A DNA stretch of 64,000 nucleotides, from NCBI RefSeq assembly GCF_021602155.1, contig NZ_BQHY01000024.1, positions 1-64,000 of the forward strand, read 5' to 3'. Position numbers and translations under genes: made by a program. Shown in pieces: positions 26,128 to 35,540 of the stretch (positions are counted from its first letter, which is position 1; each line of letters opens with the position of its first letter). This stretch comes from Pseudomonas parakoreensis (GTDB lineage: Bacteria; Pseudomonadota; Gammaproteobacteria; Pseudomonadales; Pseudomonadaceae). The notes beneath the pieces were generated by a model, which was given only the letters and a program-made list of their open reading frames with translations, was not told the origin of the DNA and ran no database searches.

Positions 26128-27609
26128 ATGACCACCGTCCGCACTCGCATCGCGCCATCGCCTACCGGGGACCCCCACGTAGGTACCGCTTACATCGCAT
26201 TGTTCAACTACTGCTTTGCCAAGCAGCATGGCGGTGAGTTCATCCTGCGCATCGAAGACACCGACCAGTTGCGTTCGACCCGCGAGTCCGAGCAGCAGAT
26301 TTTCGACGCCCTGCGCTGGCTGGGGATCGACTGGAGCGAAGGCCCGGATGTCGGCGGCCCGCACGGCCCGTACCGGCAGAGCGAGCGTGGCGATATCTAT
26401 CAGAAGTATTGCCAGCAACTGGTGGACATGGGCCACGCGTTCCCATGCTTCTGCACCGCTGAAGAACTGGACCAGATGCGCGCCGAACAAATGGCGCGCG
26501 GCGAAACCCCGCGTTACGACGGCCGCGCGCTGCTGTTGTCCAAGGAAGAAGTCGCGGCGCGTCTGGCCGCTGGCGAGCCGCACGTGATCCGTATGAAGGT
26601 GCCGACCGAAGGCGTCTGCGTGGTGCCGGACATGCTGCGCGGCGATGTCGAGATCCCGTGGGATCGCATGGACATGCAAGTGCTGATGAAGACCGACGGC
26701 CTGCCGACGTACTTCCTCGCCAACGTGGTCGACGACCACCTGATGGGCATCACCCATGTGCTGCGTGGCGAAGAATGGCTGCCGTCGGCGCCGAAACTGA
26801 TCCTGCTCTACGAGTACTTCGGCTGGGAACAGCCGGAGCTGTGCTACATGCCGCTGCTGCGTAACCCGGACAAGAGCAAGCTGTCCAAGCGCAAGAACCC
26901 GACTTCGGTGACGTTCTACGAGCGCATGGGCTTCATGCCCGAAGCGATGCTCAACTACCTCGGTCGCATGGGCTGGTCGATGCCGGACGAGCGCGAGAAG
27001 TTCTCGCTGCAGGAAATGGTCGACAACTTCGACCTCAAGCGTGTGTCCCTCGGCGGGCCGATTTTCGACATCGAGAAGCTGTCGTGGCTCAACGGCCAGT
27101 GGTTGCGTGACCTGCCGGTGGAGGAATTCGCCGCGCGCGTGCAGAAGTGGGCGTTCAATTCCGAATACATGATGAAGATCGCGCCGCACGTCCAGGGCCG
27201 CGTGGAAACCTTCAGCCAGGTTGCACCGTTGGCCGGGTTCTTCTTTGCCGGTGGTGTCAATCCGGATGCCAAGCTGTTCGAGTCGAAAAAGCTCTCGGGC
27301 GATCAGGTGCGTCAGCTGATGCAGTTGATCCTGTGGAAGCTGGAAAGCCTGCGTCAGTGGGAGAAGGACAGCATCACCGCGACGATTCAGGCGGTAGTCG
27401 AATCCCTTGAGCTGAAGCTGCGTGACGCGATGCCGCTGATGTTTGCCGCGATCACCGGGCAGGCAAGCTCGGTATCGGTGCTCGATGCGATGGAAATCCT
27501 CGGCCCGGACCTGACCCGTTTCCGTTTGCGCCAGGCGATTGACCTGCTGGGTGGCGTGTCGAAGAAAGAAAACAAAGAGTGGGAAAAGCTGCTGGGCGCT
27601 ATCGCCTAA
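26128..27609 (+). CDS. gltX: Glutamyl-tRNA synthetase
   Basis: A 493-residue class I synthetase charging tRNA-Glu. The HIGH-type motif is [10 protein letters not shown], the KMSKS-type loop is KLSKRKNP, and the zinc-region CFC is present ([11 protein letters not shown]). The start at 26128 ([12 protein letters not shown]) matches the family; upstream ATGs give a foreign hydrophobic leader. It is followed by a REP element and then by two tRNA-Ala/tRNA-Glu pairs, so enzyme and substrate genes are neighbours. Confidence 0.97.
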   Translation: MTTVRTRIAPSPTGDPHVGTAYIALFNYCFAKQHGGEFILRIEDTDQLRSTRESEQQIFDALRWLGIDWSEGPDVGGPHGPYRQSERGDIYQKYCQQLVDMGHAFPCFCTAEELDQMRAEQMARGETPRYDGRALLLSKEEVAARLAAGEPHVIRMKVPTEGVCVVPDMLRGDVEIPWDRMDMQVLMKTDGLPTYFLANVVDDHLMGITHVLRGEEWLPSAPKLILLYEYFGWEQPELCYMPLLRNPDKSKLSKRKNPTSVTFYERMGFMPEAMLNYLGRMGWSMPDEREKFSLQEMVDNFDLKRVSLGGPIFDIEKLSWLNGQWLRDLPVEEFAARVQKWAFNSEYMMKIAPHVQGRVETFSQVAPLAGFFFAGGVNPDAKLFESKKLSGDQVRQLMQLILWKLESLRQWEKDSITATIQAVVESLELKLRDAMPLMFAAITGQASSVSVLDAMEILGPDLTRFRLRQAIDLLGGVSKKENKEWEKLLGAIA

Positions 27610-27622
27610 GCGTTTGCGGCTT

Positions 27623-27710
27623 GTGTAGGAGCTGCCGAAGGCTGCGATCTTTTGCTCTTGCTTCTAAAGACCAACGGCAAAAGATCGCAGGCTGCGCCAG
27701 CTCCTACAGG
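27623..27710. repeat. REP pair, AGATCGCAGCCTTCGGCAGC family
   Basis: TGTAGGAGCTGCCGAAGGCT with TGCGATCTTTTG faces AAAAGATCGCAGGCTGCGCC with AGCTCCTACAG, just downstream of gltX. Confidence 0.85.
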
Positions 27711-27804
27711 TCGGCGGCGTGCGTAAACCTCCCGGATTTTCGGGGGGAGGGCGGTAAGTGATTGTTATGCCGACAAAAAACTTTGAATTTTTTCAAAAAT
27801 AAGT

Positions 27805-27833
27805 TTGACAGGCTTTCGATACGCCCTTAAGAT
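27805..27833 (+). promoter_or_regulatory. Sigma-70 promoter of the tRNA array
   Basis: TTGACA, a 17-base spacer and TAAGAT, followed by a GC-rich discriminator (CGCCCC), as at growth-rate-controlled stable RNA promoters. The first tRNA begins 33 bases after the -10. Confidence 0.8.
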
Positions 27834-27866
27834 TCGCCCCGTCCTCAGCGATGACATCAACGATGA

Positions 27867-27942
<76 letters not shown>

Positions 27943-28021
27943 ATTTACACTTCGAAGCCTGGCCACACCGGCTTCGAAGCGATCAACACTCAGCGTTGAT
28001 CAGTTGTATGGAAGGGTTTGC

Positions 28022-28097
28022 GTCCCCTTCGTCTAGTGGCCTAGGACACCGCCCTTTCACGGCGGTAACAGGGGTTCGAGTCCCCTAGGGGACGCCA
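28022..28097 (+). tRNA. tRNA-Glu (TTC), copy 1
   Basis: A 76-base cloverleaf with encoded CCA; acceptor GTCCCCT/AGGGGAC, anticodon TTC in CCTTTCACGG. Confidence 0.97.
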
Positions 28098-28150
28098 GTT
28101 TTACAGAAGCGATGTTGCAAGATGTCGCTCCGCCGCGAGGCGAAAAATCC

Positions 28151-28226
28151 GGGGCTATAGCTCAGCTGGGAGAGCGCCTGCATGGCATGCAGGAGGTCAG
28201 CGGTTCGATCCCGCTTAGCTCCACCA
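28151..28226 (+). tRNA. tRNA-Ala (GGC), copy 2
   Basis: A near-identical second tRNA-Ala; the anticodon stem has CCTGC/GCAGG in place of CTTGC/GCAAG and the T stem also differs slightly, so both copies keep pairing. Confidence 0.97.
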
Positions 28227-28307
28227 ATTTTACAGTTCAAGGTCTGGCCACACCGGCCTTGAATCAGATCAGATCTCAGCACTGATCAGCTGTATAGAAG
28301 GGTTTGT

Positions 28308-28383
28308 GTCCCCTTCGTCTAGTGGCCTAGGACACCGCCCTTTCACGGCGGTAACAGGGGTTCGAGTCCCCTAGGGGACGCCA
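28308..28383 (+). tRNA. tRNA-Glu (TTC), copy 2
   Basis: Identical to the first tRNA-Glu over the mature region. The spacer to the preceding tRNA-Ala is recognisably the same as in the first pair but has diverged. Confidence 0.97.
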
Positions 28384-28408
28384 CGATTACCCGCTCTGCG
28401 GGATTTAT

Positions 28409-28441
28409 AAGGGTCATTCAATTATTGAATGGCCCTTTTGT
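28409..28441 (+). terminator. Terminator of the Ala/Glu tRNA array
   Basis: AAGGGTCATTCAA and TTGAATGGCCCTTTTG form a stem with a T-rich tail 25 bases after the last tRNA. Confidence 0.85.
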
Positions 28442-28515
28442 TTGTCTGGCGTTTGGCCAACTCTCCATTTTCCTTACACTGTGCTTCAGACCAGCGGTCA
28501 TATCCTCGACTTGCA

Positions 28516-28540
28516 GAATATTATTATGCGAATAATATTC
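28516..28540. promoter_or_regulatory. Perfect inverted repeat, candidate TetR operator
   Basis: GAATATTATT and AATAATATTC are perfect 10-base arms around ATGCG, ending 24 bases before the TetR start; a further GTAATATTC follows. Position and symmetry indicate autoregulation by the TetR protein. Confidence 0.65.
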
Positions 28541-28564
28541 TAGGCGTAATATTCGGAGGCAACG

Positions 28565-29104
28565 ATGAACGATAAAAAAGCTCAAACCCGCGAACGCATC
28601 CTCAAGGCTGCCAGCGCTGCGCTGATGCAGCGGGGTCCGGCGGATCCCAGCGTAGGCGAAGTGATGGGCGCCGCCGGCCTGACTGTTGGTGGTTTCTACG
28701 CGCACTTCGAAAGCAAGGACGCAATGATGCTCGAAGCGTTCAAGCAACTGCTCAGCCGTCGACGCGACCTTATTGCCGACATGGACTCCGAGCTGACCGG
28801 CGAAGAGCGGCGCGCCCTGGTTGCTGCGTTCTATCTGTCGCGCAAGCATCGGGATTCCAGCGATGCTGCGTGCCCGATACCGGCTTCGATTGGCGAACTG
28901 GGGCGTCTGCCGGAATCCTTCCGCATCGCACTGAACGAACACCTGGAACTGATGATTGCGCAGTTGGCGTCCAGCCCCGAGGACACCGACAAAGCATTGG
29001 CCGATGTGGCGTTGATGGTGGGTGGTCTGGCGCTGGCACGCGCGCTGGGCCCGGGCGATTTATCCGATCGATTGCTGCGCGCTGCCAAGTCGGCGGTGCG
29101 TTGA
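28565..29104 (+). CDS. TetR-family transcriptional regulator
   Basis: A 179-residue repressor. The N-terminal helix-turn-helix spans about residues 8-50 (TRERILKAASAALMQRG, GLTVGGFYAHFESKDAMMLE). The C-terminal ligand domain contains one cysteine (SDAACPIP). It is followed 30 bases later by an alpha/beta hydrolase gene in the same direction, probably its regulon. A strong CGGAGGC ribosome site precedes it. Confidence 0.9.
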   Translation: MNDKKAQTRERILKAASAALMQRGPADPSVGEVMGAAGLTVGGFYAHFESKDAMMLEAFKQLLSRRRDLIADMDSELTGEERRALVAAFYLSRKHRDSSDAACPIPASIGELGRLPESFRIALNEHLELMIAQLASSPEDTDKALADVALMVGGLALARALGPGDLSDRLLRAAKSAVR

Positions 29105-29134
29105 CCTGAAGGCAATACGCCTGAGGAGAGAGCG

Positions 29135-29968
29135 ATGAACACGTTGAAGTGGGTTCGTGGCGTTAATGGCACCTTGGGCTGGATTGCACCAAAGCGGGTA
29201 GCGAGCAAAATGCGCGTAGCGTTCATGACGCCGCGCACGTTGCCGCTGCGCGATTGGGAGCTGCCGCTGCTGGCGAGCTCCGAACGCATCACTTTGCGCT
29301 TTGGCCTGTCGGCGCTGCGCTGGGGCCAAGGCCCGGCGGTGCTGCTGATGCACGGCTGGGAAGGGCGACCCACGCAGTTTGCGGCGTTGATCACAGCGCT
29401 GGTCGAGGCCGGTTACACCGTCGTTGCCCTTGATGGTCCGGCTCATGGTCGTTCGCCGGGGCGTGAAGCCAACGTCGTACTGTTCGCCCGCGCCATGCTC
29501 GAAGCAGCCGCCGAACTGCCACCGCTGCAAGCCGTCATCGGCCACTCCATGGGCGGCGCCAGTGCCATGCTCGCGGTGCAACTGGGGCTGCGTACCGAAA
29601 CCCTGGTCAGCATCGCGGCGCCCGCACGGATCCTGGGAGTGCTGCGTGGTTTCGCCCGTTACGTCGGCATGCCGCCGCGGGCACGATCCGCCTTCATCCG
29701 TCAGGTCGAGCAGGATGTCGGCATGCGCGCCGCCACCCTAGATGTCGCGCACTATCAACTGGATATGCCGGGCCTGATCGTGCATGCCGAGGATGACAAT
29801 TTCGTCCCGGTCAAGGAATCGCAATTGATCCACGAGTCCTGGTTCGACAGTCGCCTGTTGCGCCTGGAAAGCGGCGGTCACCAGCGCGTACTGGCCGACC
29901 CTCGGGTGGTTGATGGCGTGTTATCACTGTTGGCGGGGCGCAGCCTTCAAGCGCGGCAATCGGCCTGA
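29135..29968 (+). CDS. Alpha/beta-hydrolase
   Basis: A 277-residue hydrolase of the alpha/beta fold. The nucleophile elbow is GHSMGGAS, the oxyanion region is LLMHGWEGRPTQFA, and a late Asp (AEDDNFVPV) and His (SGGHQRVL) complete a plausible triad. The substrate is unknown. It probably forms an operon with the preceding TetR gene and possibly with the thioesterase 46 bases downstream. Confidence 0.88.
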   Translation: MNTLKWVRGVNGTLGWIAPKRVASKMRVAFMTPRTLPLRDWELPLLASSERITLRFGLSALRWGQGPAVLLMHGWEGRPTQFAALITALVEAGYTVVALDGPAHGRSPGREANVVLFARAMLEAAAELPPLQAVIGHSMGGASAMLAVQLGLRTETLVSIAAPARILGVLRGFARYVGMPPRARSAFIRQVEQDVGMRAATLDVAHYQLDMPGLIVHAEDDNFVPVKESQLIHESWFDSRLLRLESGGHQRVLADPRVVDGVLSLLAGRSLQARQSA

Positions 29969-30014
29969 CATCCGTTACACTGCCCCGGTTGAATAATCTG
30001 ACCGGGAGTGGGGC

Positions 30015-30452
30015 ATGGGCTGGGATCGGGCAACGCCGTTCACCATTGATCTGCAAGTAGGCGCCGAGGACATCGACGGGTTGGGCCACGCCAACAACGC
30101 GGTGTACGTGACCTGGCTCGAACGCTGCGCCTGGCGTCACTCGCAGCGTCTGGGGCTGGATCTGGTCGAGTACCGGCGCCTGGATCGGGCGATGGCCGTG
30201 GTGCGGCACGAAATCGATTACCTGGCGGCGGCCTACGAAGGCGACGAACTGCAACTGGCAACCTGGATCGTCGATTGGGATCAGCGCCTGAAAATGACCC
30301 GGCACTTCCAGCTGATCCGCCCCAGCGACAACGCCACCCTGTTGCGCGCCCAGACCACTTTCGTCTGCATCGAACTGTCCACCGGCAAGCCCAAGCGCAT
30401 GCCGGCGGAGTTCATCGAGGGTTACGGCCCGGCGATCCTGTCCCTGGCCTGA
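30015..30452 (+). CDS. Acyl-CoA thioesterase, hot-dog fold (4HBT)
   Basis: A 145-residue protein of the 4-hydroxybenzoyl-CoA thioesterase/YbgC type. The signature is DIDGLGHANNAVYVTWLERC, in which the D of family active sites (D-x-x-G-H-x-N) is kept. The conserved HEIDYLAAAYEGDEL and TTFVCIELSTGKP strands fit. It would hydrolyse short acyl-CoA or acyl-ACP thioesters in the cytoplasm. Confidence 0.88.
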   Translation: MGWDRATPFTIDLQVGAEDIDGLGHANNAVYVTWLERCAWRHSQRLGLDLVEYRRLDRAMAVVRHEIDYLAAAYEGDELQLATWIVDWDQRLKMTRHFQLIRPSDNATLLRAQTTFVCIELSTGKPKRMPAEFIEGYGPAILSLA

Positions 30453-30460
30453 CCCGATCC

Positions 30461-30549
30461 CTGTAGGCGCTGCCGAAGGCTGCGATCTTTTGATTGTGAT
30501 CCTTAAAAATCAAAGTCAAAAGATCGCAGCCTGCGGCAGCTCCTACAGG
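30461..30549. repeat. REP pair, AGATCGCAGCCTTCGGCAGC family
   Basis: CTGTAGGCGCTGCCGAAGGC at the left and AAAAGATCGCAGCCTGCGGC at the right, separated by an AT-rich loop with its own AATCAAAG symmetry. Confidence 0.85.
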
Positions 30550-30620
30550 TGGTCGTGGGTTTAACCGGCTTAATCCAGTAAACTGCCGCACGTTTTTTCT
30601 TCCTGAGTAGTGTGTTCCCC

Positions 30621-31580
30621 ATGCAAATTGCCCTGGCGCCCATGGAGGGGTTGGTCGACGACATCCTGCGCGACGTGCTGACCCGCGTTGGCGGCATCGA
30701 CTGGTGCGTGACCGAATTCATTCGGGTCAACGATCAGCTGCTCACCCCGGCTTATTTCCACAAGTTCGGCCCGGAGCTGCTCAACGGCGCCCGCACCCGT
30801 TCCGGCGTGCCGCTGCGCGTGCAATTGTTGGGTTCCGATCCGGTGTGCCTGGCGGAAAACGCGGCGCTGGCCTGCGAACTCGGCTCGCAAGTGATCGACC
30901 TGAACTTCGGCTGTCCGGCCAAGACCGTCAACAAATCGCGGGGCGGGGCGGTGCTGCTCAAGGAGCCGGAACTGCTCAACAGCATTGTCGAGCACGTGCG
31001 TCGCGCCGTGCCGGCGCACATCCCCGTCACCGCGAAGATGCGCCTGGGTTTCGACAGCCCGGATGGCTCGCTGGTCTGCGCCACCGCGCTGGCCGAGGGC
31101 GGCGCCGAACACATCGTGGTGCATGCCCGTACCAAGGTCGATGGCTACAAGCCGCCGGCGCATTGGGAGTGGATTCCGCGGGTGCAGGACGTGGTCAAGG
31201 TGCCGGTGTTCGCCAACGGTGATATCTGGAGCGTCGAGGACTGGCGCCGCTGCCGCGAGATCAGCGGCGTCGAAGACATCATGCTCGGACGCGGTCTGGT
31301 ATCGCGCCCGGATCTTGCCAGGCAGATCGCCGCCGCGCGCGCTGGTGAAGACGTGGTCGAGATGAGCTGGGCCGAGCTGCTGCCGCTGATTCAGGACTTC
31401 TGGCTGCAAGCCAAGGCGCAGATGACCGCACGCCAATCGCCGGGTCGCTTGAAGCAGTGGCTGGCGATGCTGACGCGCAATTATCCCGAGGCGACCGAGC
31501 TGTTTACTGTGCTGCGTCGCGAGACAGAACCGGACCAGGTCTCGCGTTTACTGGGTTTGCCGGTCGCCGAAGCGGCCTGA
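30621..31580 (+). CDS. dusC: tRNA-dihydrouridine(16) synthase
   Basis: A 319-residue FMN-dependent enzyme reducing U16 in tRNA. Family motifs: [20 protein letters not shown] at the N-terminus (DusC-type rather than DusA/B), the catalytic Cys in [15 protein letters not shown], and [16 protein letters not shown]. The start at 30621 ([10 protein letters not shown]) fits DusC; an in-frame ATG three codons upstream is an alternative. Confidence 0.93.
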   Translation: MQIALAPMEGLVDDILRDVLTRVGGIDWCVTEFIRVNDQLLTPAYFHKFGPELLNGARTRSGVPLRVQLLGSDPVCLAENAALACELGSQVIDLNFGCPAKTVNKSRGGAVLLKEPELLNSIVEHVRRAVPAHIPVTAKMRLGFDSPDGSLVCATALAEGGAEHIVVHARTKVDGYKPPAHWEWIPRVQDVVKVPVFANGDIWSVEDWRRCREISGVEDIMLGRGLVSRPDLARQIAAARAGEDVVEMSWAELLPLIQDFWLQAKAQMTARQSPGRLKQWLAMLTRNYPEATELFTVLRRETEPDQVSRLLGLPVAEAA

Positions 31581-31600
31581 AAAAAATCTTCAAATACTCT

Positions 31601-31628
31601 CTTGAAATCATTTTGGCGGTCCCTATCT
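31601..31628 (+). promoter_or_regulatory. Sigma-32 heat-shock promoter of ibpA
   Basis: CTTGAAA is followed after CTTGAA by 14 bases and then CCCTATCT, close to the sigma-32 consensus (CTTGAAA, CCCCATnT). It lies about 75 bases before the ibpA start. Confidence 0.75.
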
Positions 31629-31636
31629 AAGGGTTA

Positions 31637-31701
31637 CGCGATGCCGAATTCGGGTCGCGGAGACACAAAAACTTGCTGATTGTTTTCAGGAGATTTGAAC
31701 C
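31637..31701 (+). promoter_or_regulatory. ROSE-like RNA thermometer in the ibpA leader
   Basis: The leader has two hairpins. The first (31637-31659) is a stable stem, CGCGA/TCGCG enclosing CCGAATTCGG. The second pairs TTGCT (31673-31677) with the ribosome site AGGAG (31688-31692), the UUGCU-against-Shine-Dalgarno arrangement of ROSE elements. Short ROSE-like thermometers are established for Pseudomonas ibpA; the match here is by eye. Confidence 0.7.
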
Positions 31702-32145
31702 ATGAGTACTGCATTTTCCCTGGCACCACTGTTCCGTTCTTCGGTGGGTTTCGACCGTTTCAACGACCTGTTCGAAACCGCTCTGCGCAACGAGCCAGGC
31801 AGCACCTACCCACCCTACAACGTGGAAAAACACGGTGACGATCAATACCGCATCGTCGTGGCGGCCGCCGGTTTCCAGGAAGAAGACCTGGAGCTGCAAG
31901 TCGAGAAGGGTGTGCTGACCATCAGTGGCGGCAAGCGTGATGTCAACGAAGGCGTGACCTTCCTGCATCAAGGCATTGCCCAGCGGGCTTTCAAGCTGTC
32001 CTTCCGCCTGGCTGATCACATCGAGATCAAGGCCGCCGATCTGAGCAACGGTCTGCTGAGCATCGACCTGTTGCGGGTGATCCCGGAAGAAGCGAAAGCC
32101 AAGCGCATCCCGATCAACGGAGCGCAAAAGCCGGTTCTGCAATAA
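31702..32145 (+). CDS. ibpA: Small heat-shock protein IbpA (Hsp20)
   Basis: A 147-residue alpha-crystallin-type chaperone that holds unfolding proteins for DnaK/ClpB. The N-terminus STAFSLAPLFRSSVGFDRFN and the conserved YPPYNVEKHGDDQYRI, GVLTISGGKR and FKLSFRLADHIEIK are typical. The C-terminal I-x-I/V motif appears as RIPI. It has its own heat-shock promoter and thermometer leader and a strong terminator, so it is a single-gene unit. Confidence 0.95.
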   Translation: MSTAFSLAPLFRSSVGFDRFNDLFETALRNEPGSTYPPYNVEKHGDDQYRIVVAAAGFQEEDLELQVEKGVLTISGGKRDVNEGVTFLHQGIAQRAFKLSFRLADHIEIKAADLSNGLLSIDLLRVIPEEAKAKRIPINGAQKPVLQ

Positions 32146-32156
32146 GACCGAGCAAT

Positions 32157-32187
32157 AAAAAAGGGCGCCACTGGCGCCCTTTTTTTG
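32157..32187 (+). terminator. Terminator after ibpA
   Basis: AAAAGGGCGCCA and TGGCGCCCTTTTTTT form a perfect stem with a T run; it may serve both this gene and the convergent GGDEF-EAL gene. Confidence 0.9.
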
Positions 32188-32193
32188 TGCCCG

Positions 32194-35100
32194 TCATTCG
32201 AGCATCTTTTTCAACGCTTCCAGTGCCACCGGCCGACTGTGCAGGTAGCCCTGATACAAATGGCAGCCGAGCCCTTGCAGGAACGCCAGTTGCTCCGGCG
32301 TCTCCACGCCTTCGGCAATCACCTCCAGTTCCAGGCTGCGGGCCATGGCGACGATGGCGCGGATGATCTCGGCGTCGTTGGGGTCGGTGGTTGCGTCGCG
32401 GATGAACGACTGGTCGATTTTCAGAGTATCGACCGGCAGGCGTTTGAGGTAAGTCAGCGATGAATAGCCGGTGCCGAAATCGTCCATGGCGAAGCTCACA
32501 CCGAGTTTTTTCAGGCGACGCATTTTGCTGATGGTGTCTTCCAGGTTCTGGATGACGATGCCTTCGGTGATCTCCAGTTTCAGCAGCGAGCAGGGCAGGC
32601 CGTGGCTGCTCATGCTGTGTTCGATACGTTCGACGAAGTCGTTCTGGCGGAACTGCCGTGGGCTGATGTTCACGCACAGGCTGAAGTTGAGCGGGTCGAC
32701 CAGTTTCAGCGCGATCAATTGTTTGAACGCCTCGCAGGCTTCATCGAGAATCCAGGTGCCGACTTCCAGAATCAGACCGCTGTCTTCCAGTACCTTGATG
32801 AATTCGGTGGGCGATTGCGCACCCAGTTCCGGGTGGTTCCAGCGCACCAGCGCTTCGGCGCCGATGATGCGGTTGTCCTGCGCGTCGACCTGCGGCTGGT
32901 AATGCACGTTGAACTCGCCACGGGACAGCGCCAGACGCAAGTCAGTCTCCATGCGCAGCCGTTCGCTGGCCGCTTTCTGCATGGTGTTGTGGTACATCTG
33001 CGTGGTGTTGCGCCCGGAGTCCTTGGCCCGGTACAGGGCAATGTCGGCGCGCTTGAGCAGGTCGGTCGGGGTCGAGCCGTGGTCGGGAATCAGCGCCACG
33101 CCGATACTCGGTGTCACTTGCAGGCGCTGGCCGTCGAGGAACATCGGCTCCGACAGCAGCTCGCGAATGGTGTCGGCCAGCTCGCGCACTTGCGCGCTGA
33201 CCTCGTTGCGCGTGCCTTCGAGACCGCTGAGCAGTACCACGAACTCATCGCCGCCGAGACGCGCCACCGTGTCCTCCATGCGCACGCTGGCTTCGAGCCG
33301 TGCGGTGATGATTTTCAGCACCGTATCGCCGACCGGATGGCCCAGCGAGTCGTTGATGTGCTTGAAGTGGTCAAGGTCGAGGAACAGCAGCGCACCGCGC
33401 AGGTTGTGGCGCTTGAGCAGGGCGATCTGCTGGCTCAGGCGATCCATCAGCAAGGCGCGGTTGGGCAGGTTGGTCAGCGGGTCGTGATAGGCCAGGTGAC
33501 GGATCTGCGCCTCGGCATTTTTCAGCAGGCTGACGTCGCGCGCGGTCAGCAGCAGACACGCGGTTTCGTTGAGGGTGATCGGTTCGATCGACACCTCCAC
33601 CGTCAGCAACTCACCGCGCTTGTTGCGTCCGAGCATTTCCTGATGATGCACGCGGCCCTTGATCTGCAGTTCGGCGAGCAGCGCCGAGCGTTGTTTCTCT
33701 TCGGCCCAGATGCCGATCTGATACACGGTCTTGCCCACCACCTCGTCGGCGCGATAGCCGGTCAGGCGGCAGAAGCCGTCGTTGACCTCCAGATAGCGCC
33801 CGGTGTCGCGCTCGGTGATGGTGATCGCGTCGGGGCTGGAGTGGAACGCCTTGGCGAATTTCTCTTCGCTGGCCTTGAGTGCGGCCTCGGAGCGTTGCTG
33901 TTGAGTGATGTCGCGCAGGGTGGTGACGATGCACGGCTGATTGCCAACGCTGATCTGCCGACTGGAAATCACACACGTCAGCGACTGGCCGTCCTTGTGC
34001 TGGACGATGATCGCGACATTGCTCAGGCCCTGTTCGCGGATGACGCGTTCGATGCGTTGCAGGCTCTTTGCCGAGGCGTCCCACAGGCCGATGTCTTCGG
34101 CGGTGCGTCCGATGACGTCGGCGGCGCTCCAGCCGAAAGTCTGGGTGAAGCTGTTGTTGATTTCGATGAACTCGCCGCTGTCCTGACGGGTGACGCAGAT
34201 CGGGTCCGGACTGACCTGAAACAATGTCGCGAATTTTTCTTCCGAGGCCACCAGACGTTGCTCGCGCTCGACCTGATCGGTGATGTCCAGCAAGGTTCCG
34301 GCCATGCGCAGCGGCGCGCCGTTTTCGTCGCGATAGAGGCGGGCGCGGCTTTCCAGATAACGTGAGCTGCCGTCGGGCAGTTGCACGCGATAAGTCAGCT
34401 GATAGTTGCCGGCCGGGCCCTCGCGCAGGCTGCGGTAGGCGTCGCGCATGCTGTCGCGCTCTTCGCCGGGCACGCCTTCGAAAAACTCTTCGAATGACTC
34501 GTGAAACGGGATCGGTTCCAGCCCGTGCAATTGCGCGGCCCGCGCCGAGCCGTAGAGCATGCCGCTGGGGATGTGCCAGTCCCAGGTGCCGAGCTGCGCC
34601 GAGTCCAGCGCCAGATCGAGACGTTCCTGGCTGTCTTTCAAGGCGTGTTCGGCGGCTTTGCGCTCGGTGGTATCGAGGAATGTGCTGAGCAGATATGGCT
34701 GGCCTTCGAGTTCGACCTTTTGCGCGCTGAGAATGCCGTCATGGATCTGCCCGTTGCTGGCGCGAAACTGCACTTCCATGCTGACCAGTTCGCCTTTGGC
34801 CTTGGTCTTTTTCACCAGTTCGGCACGTTGCTCGGGGTGCACCCACAGGCCCAGCTCCAGAGTGGTGCGGCCAATGGCGCTCTGCACCGGCCAACCGAAC
34901 AGGCTTTCGAAGTACTGGTTGGCCTCGCTGATCAGGCCGTCTTCCTGGCGCGTCAGCAGCACCATGTTCGGGCACAGATGAAAGAGTGTGGCGAAACGTT
35001 TCTCCGAGCTGCTGAGGGCCTGTTCGCGTTGACGCTGGTGGGTGATTTCGCGAATCACCCCGATCATTCGGGGACGGCCGTTTTTGTCCGGCAGCAGGCT

Positions 35101-35472
35101 GCCGCTGATTTCCAGCCAGTGCAGGCTGCCGTCGGGCCAGCGGATGCGGTGGTGCATCGCCTGTTCCAGCGGCGCGCCGGCAATCACCGCGTGGAAGGCG
35201 CGCACGGTTTTCGCCCGGTCTTCGGGTGGCAGCAGGTCGAGGTATTCGAGGTCTTGGGGCAGCGGTTGCCGTGGATCGAAACCGAACAGCGCCTGAGTGC
35301 CCCGTGACCAACTGATCTGACCACGCTCGATGTCCCAATACCAGGCGCCGAGCCGGGCGCCGTTGAGTGCGGCGAGCAGTTGCGGCGCACTCTCCCAGCT
35401 CTGCTCGGAACGTCGCGGATCAATGGCCTGAATACGCGGCATCGGCGGAATTCGGTCAACAGATTTCGGCAT
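32194..35472 (-). CDS. Five-PAS GGDEF-EAL protein
   Basis: A 1092-residue cytoplasmic c-di-GMP protein without membrane segments. It has five PAS/PAC modules in tandem (about 30-150, 155-275, 280-405, 410-530, 535-655), then GGDEF (about 660-825) and EAL (about 830-1092). GGDEF is intact in RLGGDEFVVL with an RMED inhibitory site five residues before it. EAL is intact (AEALVRW, NISPRQF, LEITEG, AMDDFGTGYSSLTYLK, LKIDQSF, AEGVET), so either activity is possible; in such proteins GGDEF often senses GTP while EAL hydrolyses c-di-GMP. Ligands of the PAS domains are unknown. Confidence 0.92.
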   Translation of the reverse strand: MPKSVDRIPPMPRIQAIDPRRSEQSWESAPQLLAALNGARLGAWYWDIERGQISWSRGTQALFGFDPRQPLPQDLEYLDLLPPEDRAKTVRAFHAVIAGAPLEQAMHHRIRWPDGSLHWLEISGSLLPDKNGRPRMIGVIREITHQRQREQALSSSEKRFATLFHLCPNMVLLTRQEDGLISEANQYFESLFGWPVQSAIGRTTLELGLWVHPEQRAELVKKTKAKGELVSMEVQFRASNGQIHDGILSAQKVELEGQPYLLSTFLDTTERKAAEHALKDSQERLDLALDSAQLGTWDWHIPSGMLYGSARAAQLHGLEPIPFHESFEEFFEGVPGEERDSMRDAYRSLREGPAGNYQLTYRVQLPDGSSRYLESRARLYRDENGAPLRMAGTLLDITDQVEREQRLVASEEKFATLFQVSPDPICVTRQDSGEFIEINNSFTQTFGWSAADVIGRTAEDIGLWDASAKSLQRIERVIREQGLSNVAIIVQHKDGQSLTCVISSRQISVGNQPCIVTTLRDITQQQRSEAALKASEEKFAKAFHSSPDAITITERDTGRYLEVNDGFCRLTGYRADEVVGKTVYQIGIWAEEKQRSALLAELQIKGRVHHQEMLGRNKRGELLTVEVSIEPITLNETACLLLTARDVSLLKNAEAQIRHLAYHDPLTNLPNRALLMDRLSQQIALLKRHNLRGALLFLDLDHFKHINDSLGHPVGDTVLKIITARLEASVRMEDTVARLGGDEFVVLLSGLEGTRNEVSAQVRELADTIRELLSEPMFLDGQRLQVTPSIGVALIPDHGSTPTDLLKRADIALYRAKDSGRNTTQMYHNTMQKAASERLRMETDLRLALSRGEFNVHYQPQVDAQDNRIIGAEALVRWNHPELGAQSPTEFIKVLEDSGLILEVGTWILDEACEAFKQLIALKLVDPLNFSLCVNISPRQFRQNDFVERIEHSMSSHGLPCSLLKLEITEGIVIQNLEDTISKMRRLKKLGVSFAMDDFGTGYSSLTYLKRLPVDTLKIDQSFIRDATTDPNDAEIIRAIVAMARSLELEVIAEGVETPEQLAFLQGLGCHLYQGYLHSRPVALEALKKMLE

Positions 35473-35540
35473 TGTTAACGGGCCTTGAGCTGATGGTGGC
35501 GTTAGGCACAGGGACAGCGGCTCTATAGGAGTAGCACAAG

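Noticed and set aside
28085-28282. Minus-strand frame with the peptide GAKRDRTADLLHAMQALSQL
   Set aside because: It is the reverse translation of tRNA-Ala and its spacers.
32602-34365. A 587-codon plus-strand frame inside the GGDEF-EAL gene
   Set aside because: It is antisense to well-conserved domains; composition is typical of a mirror frame in GC-rich DNA.
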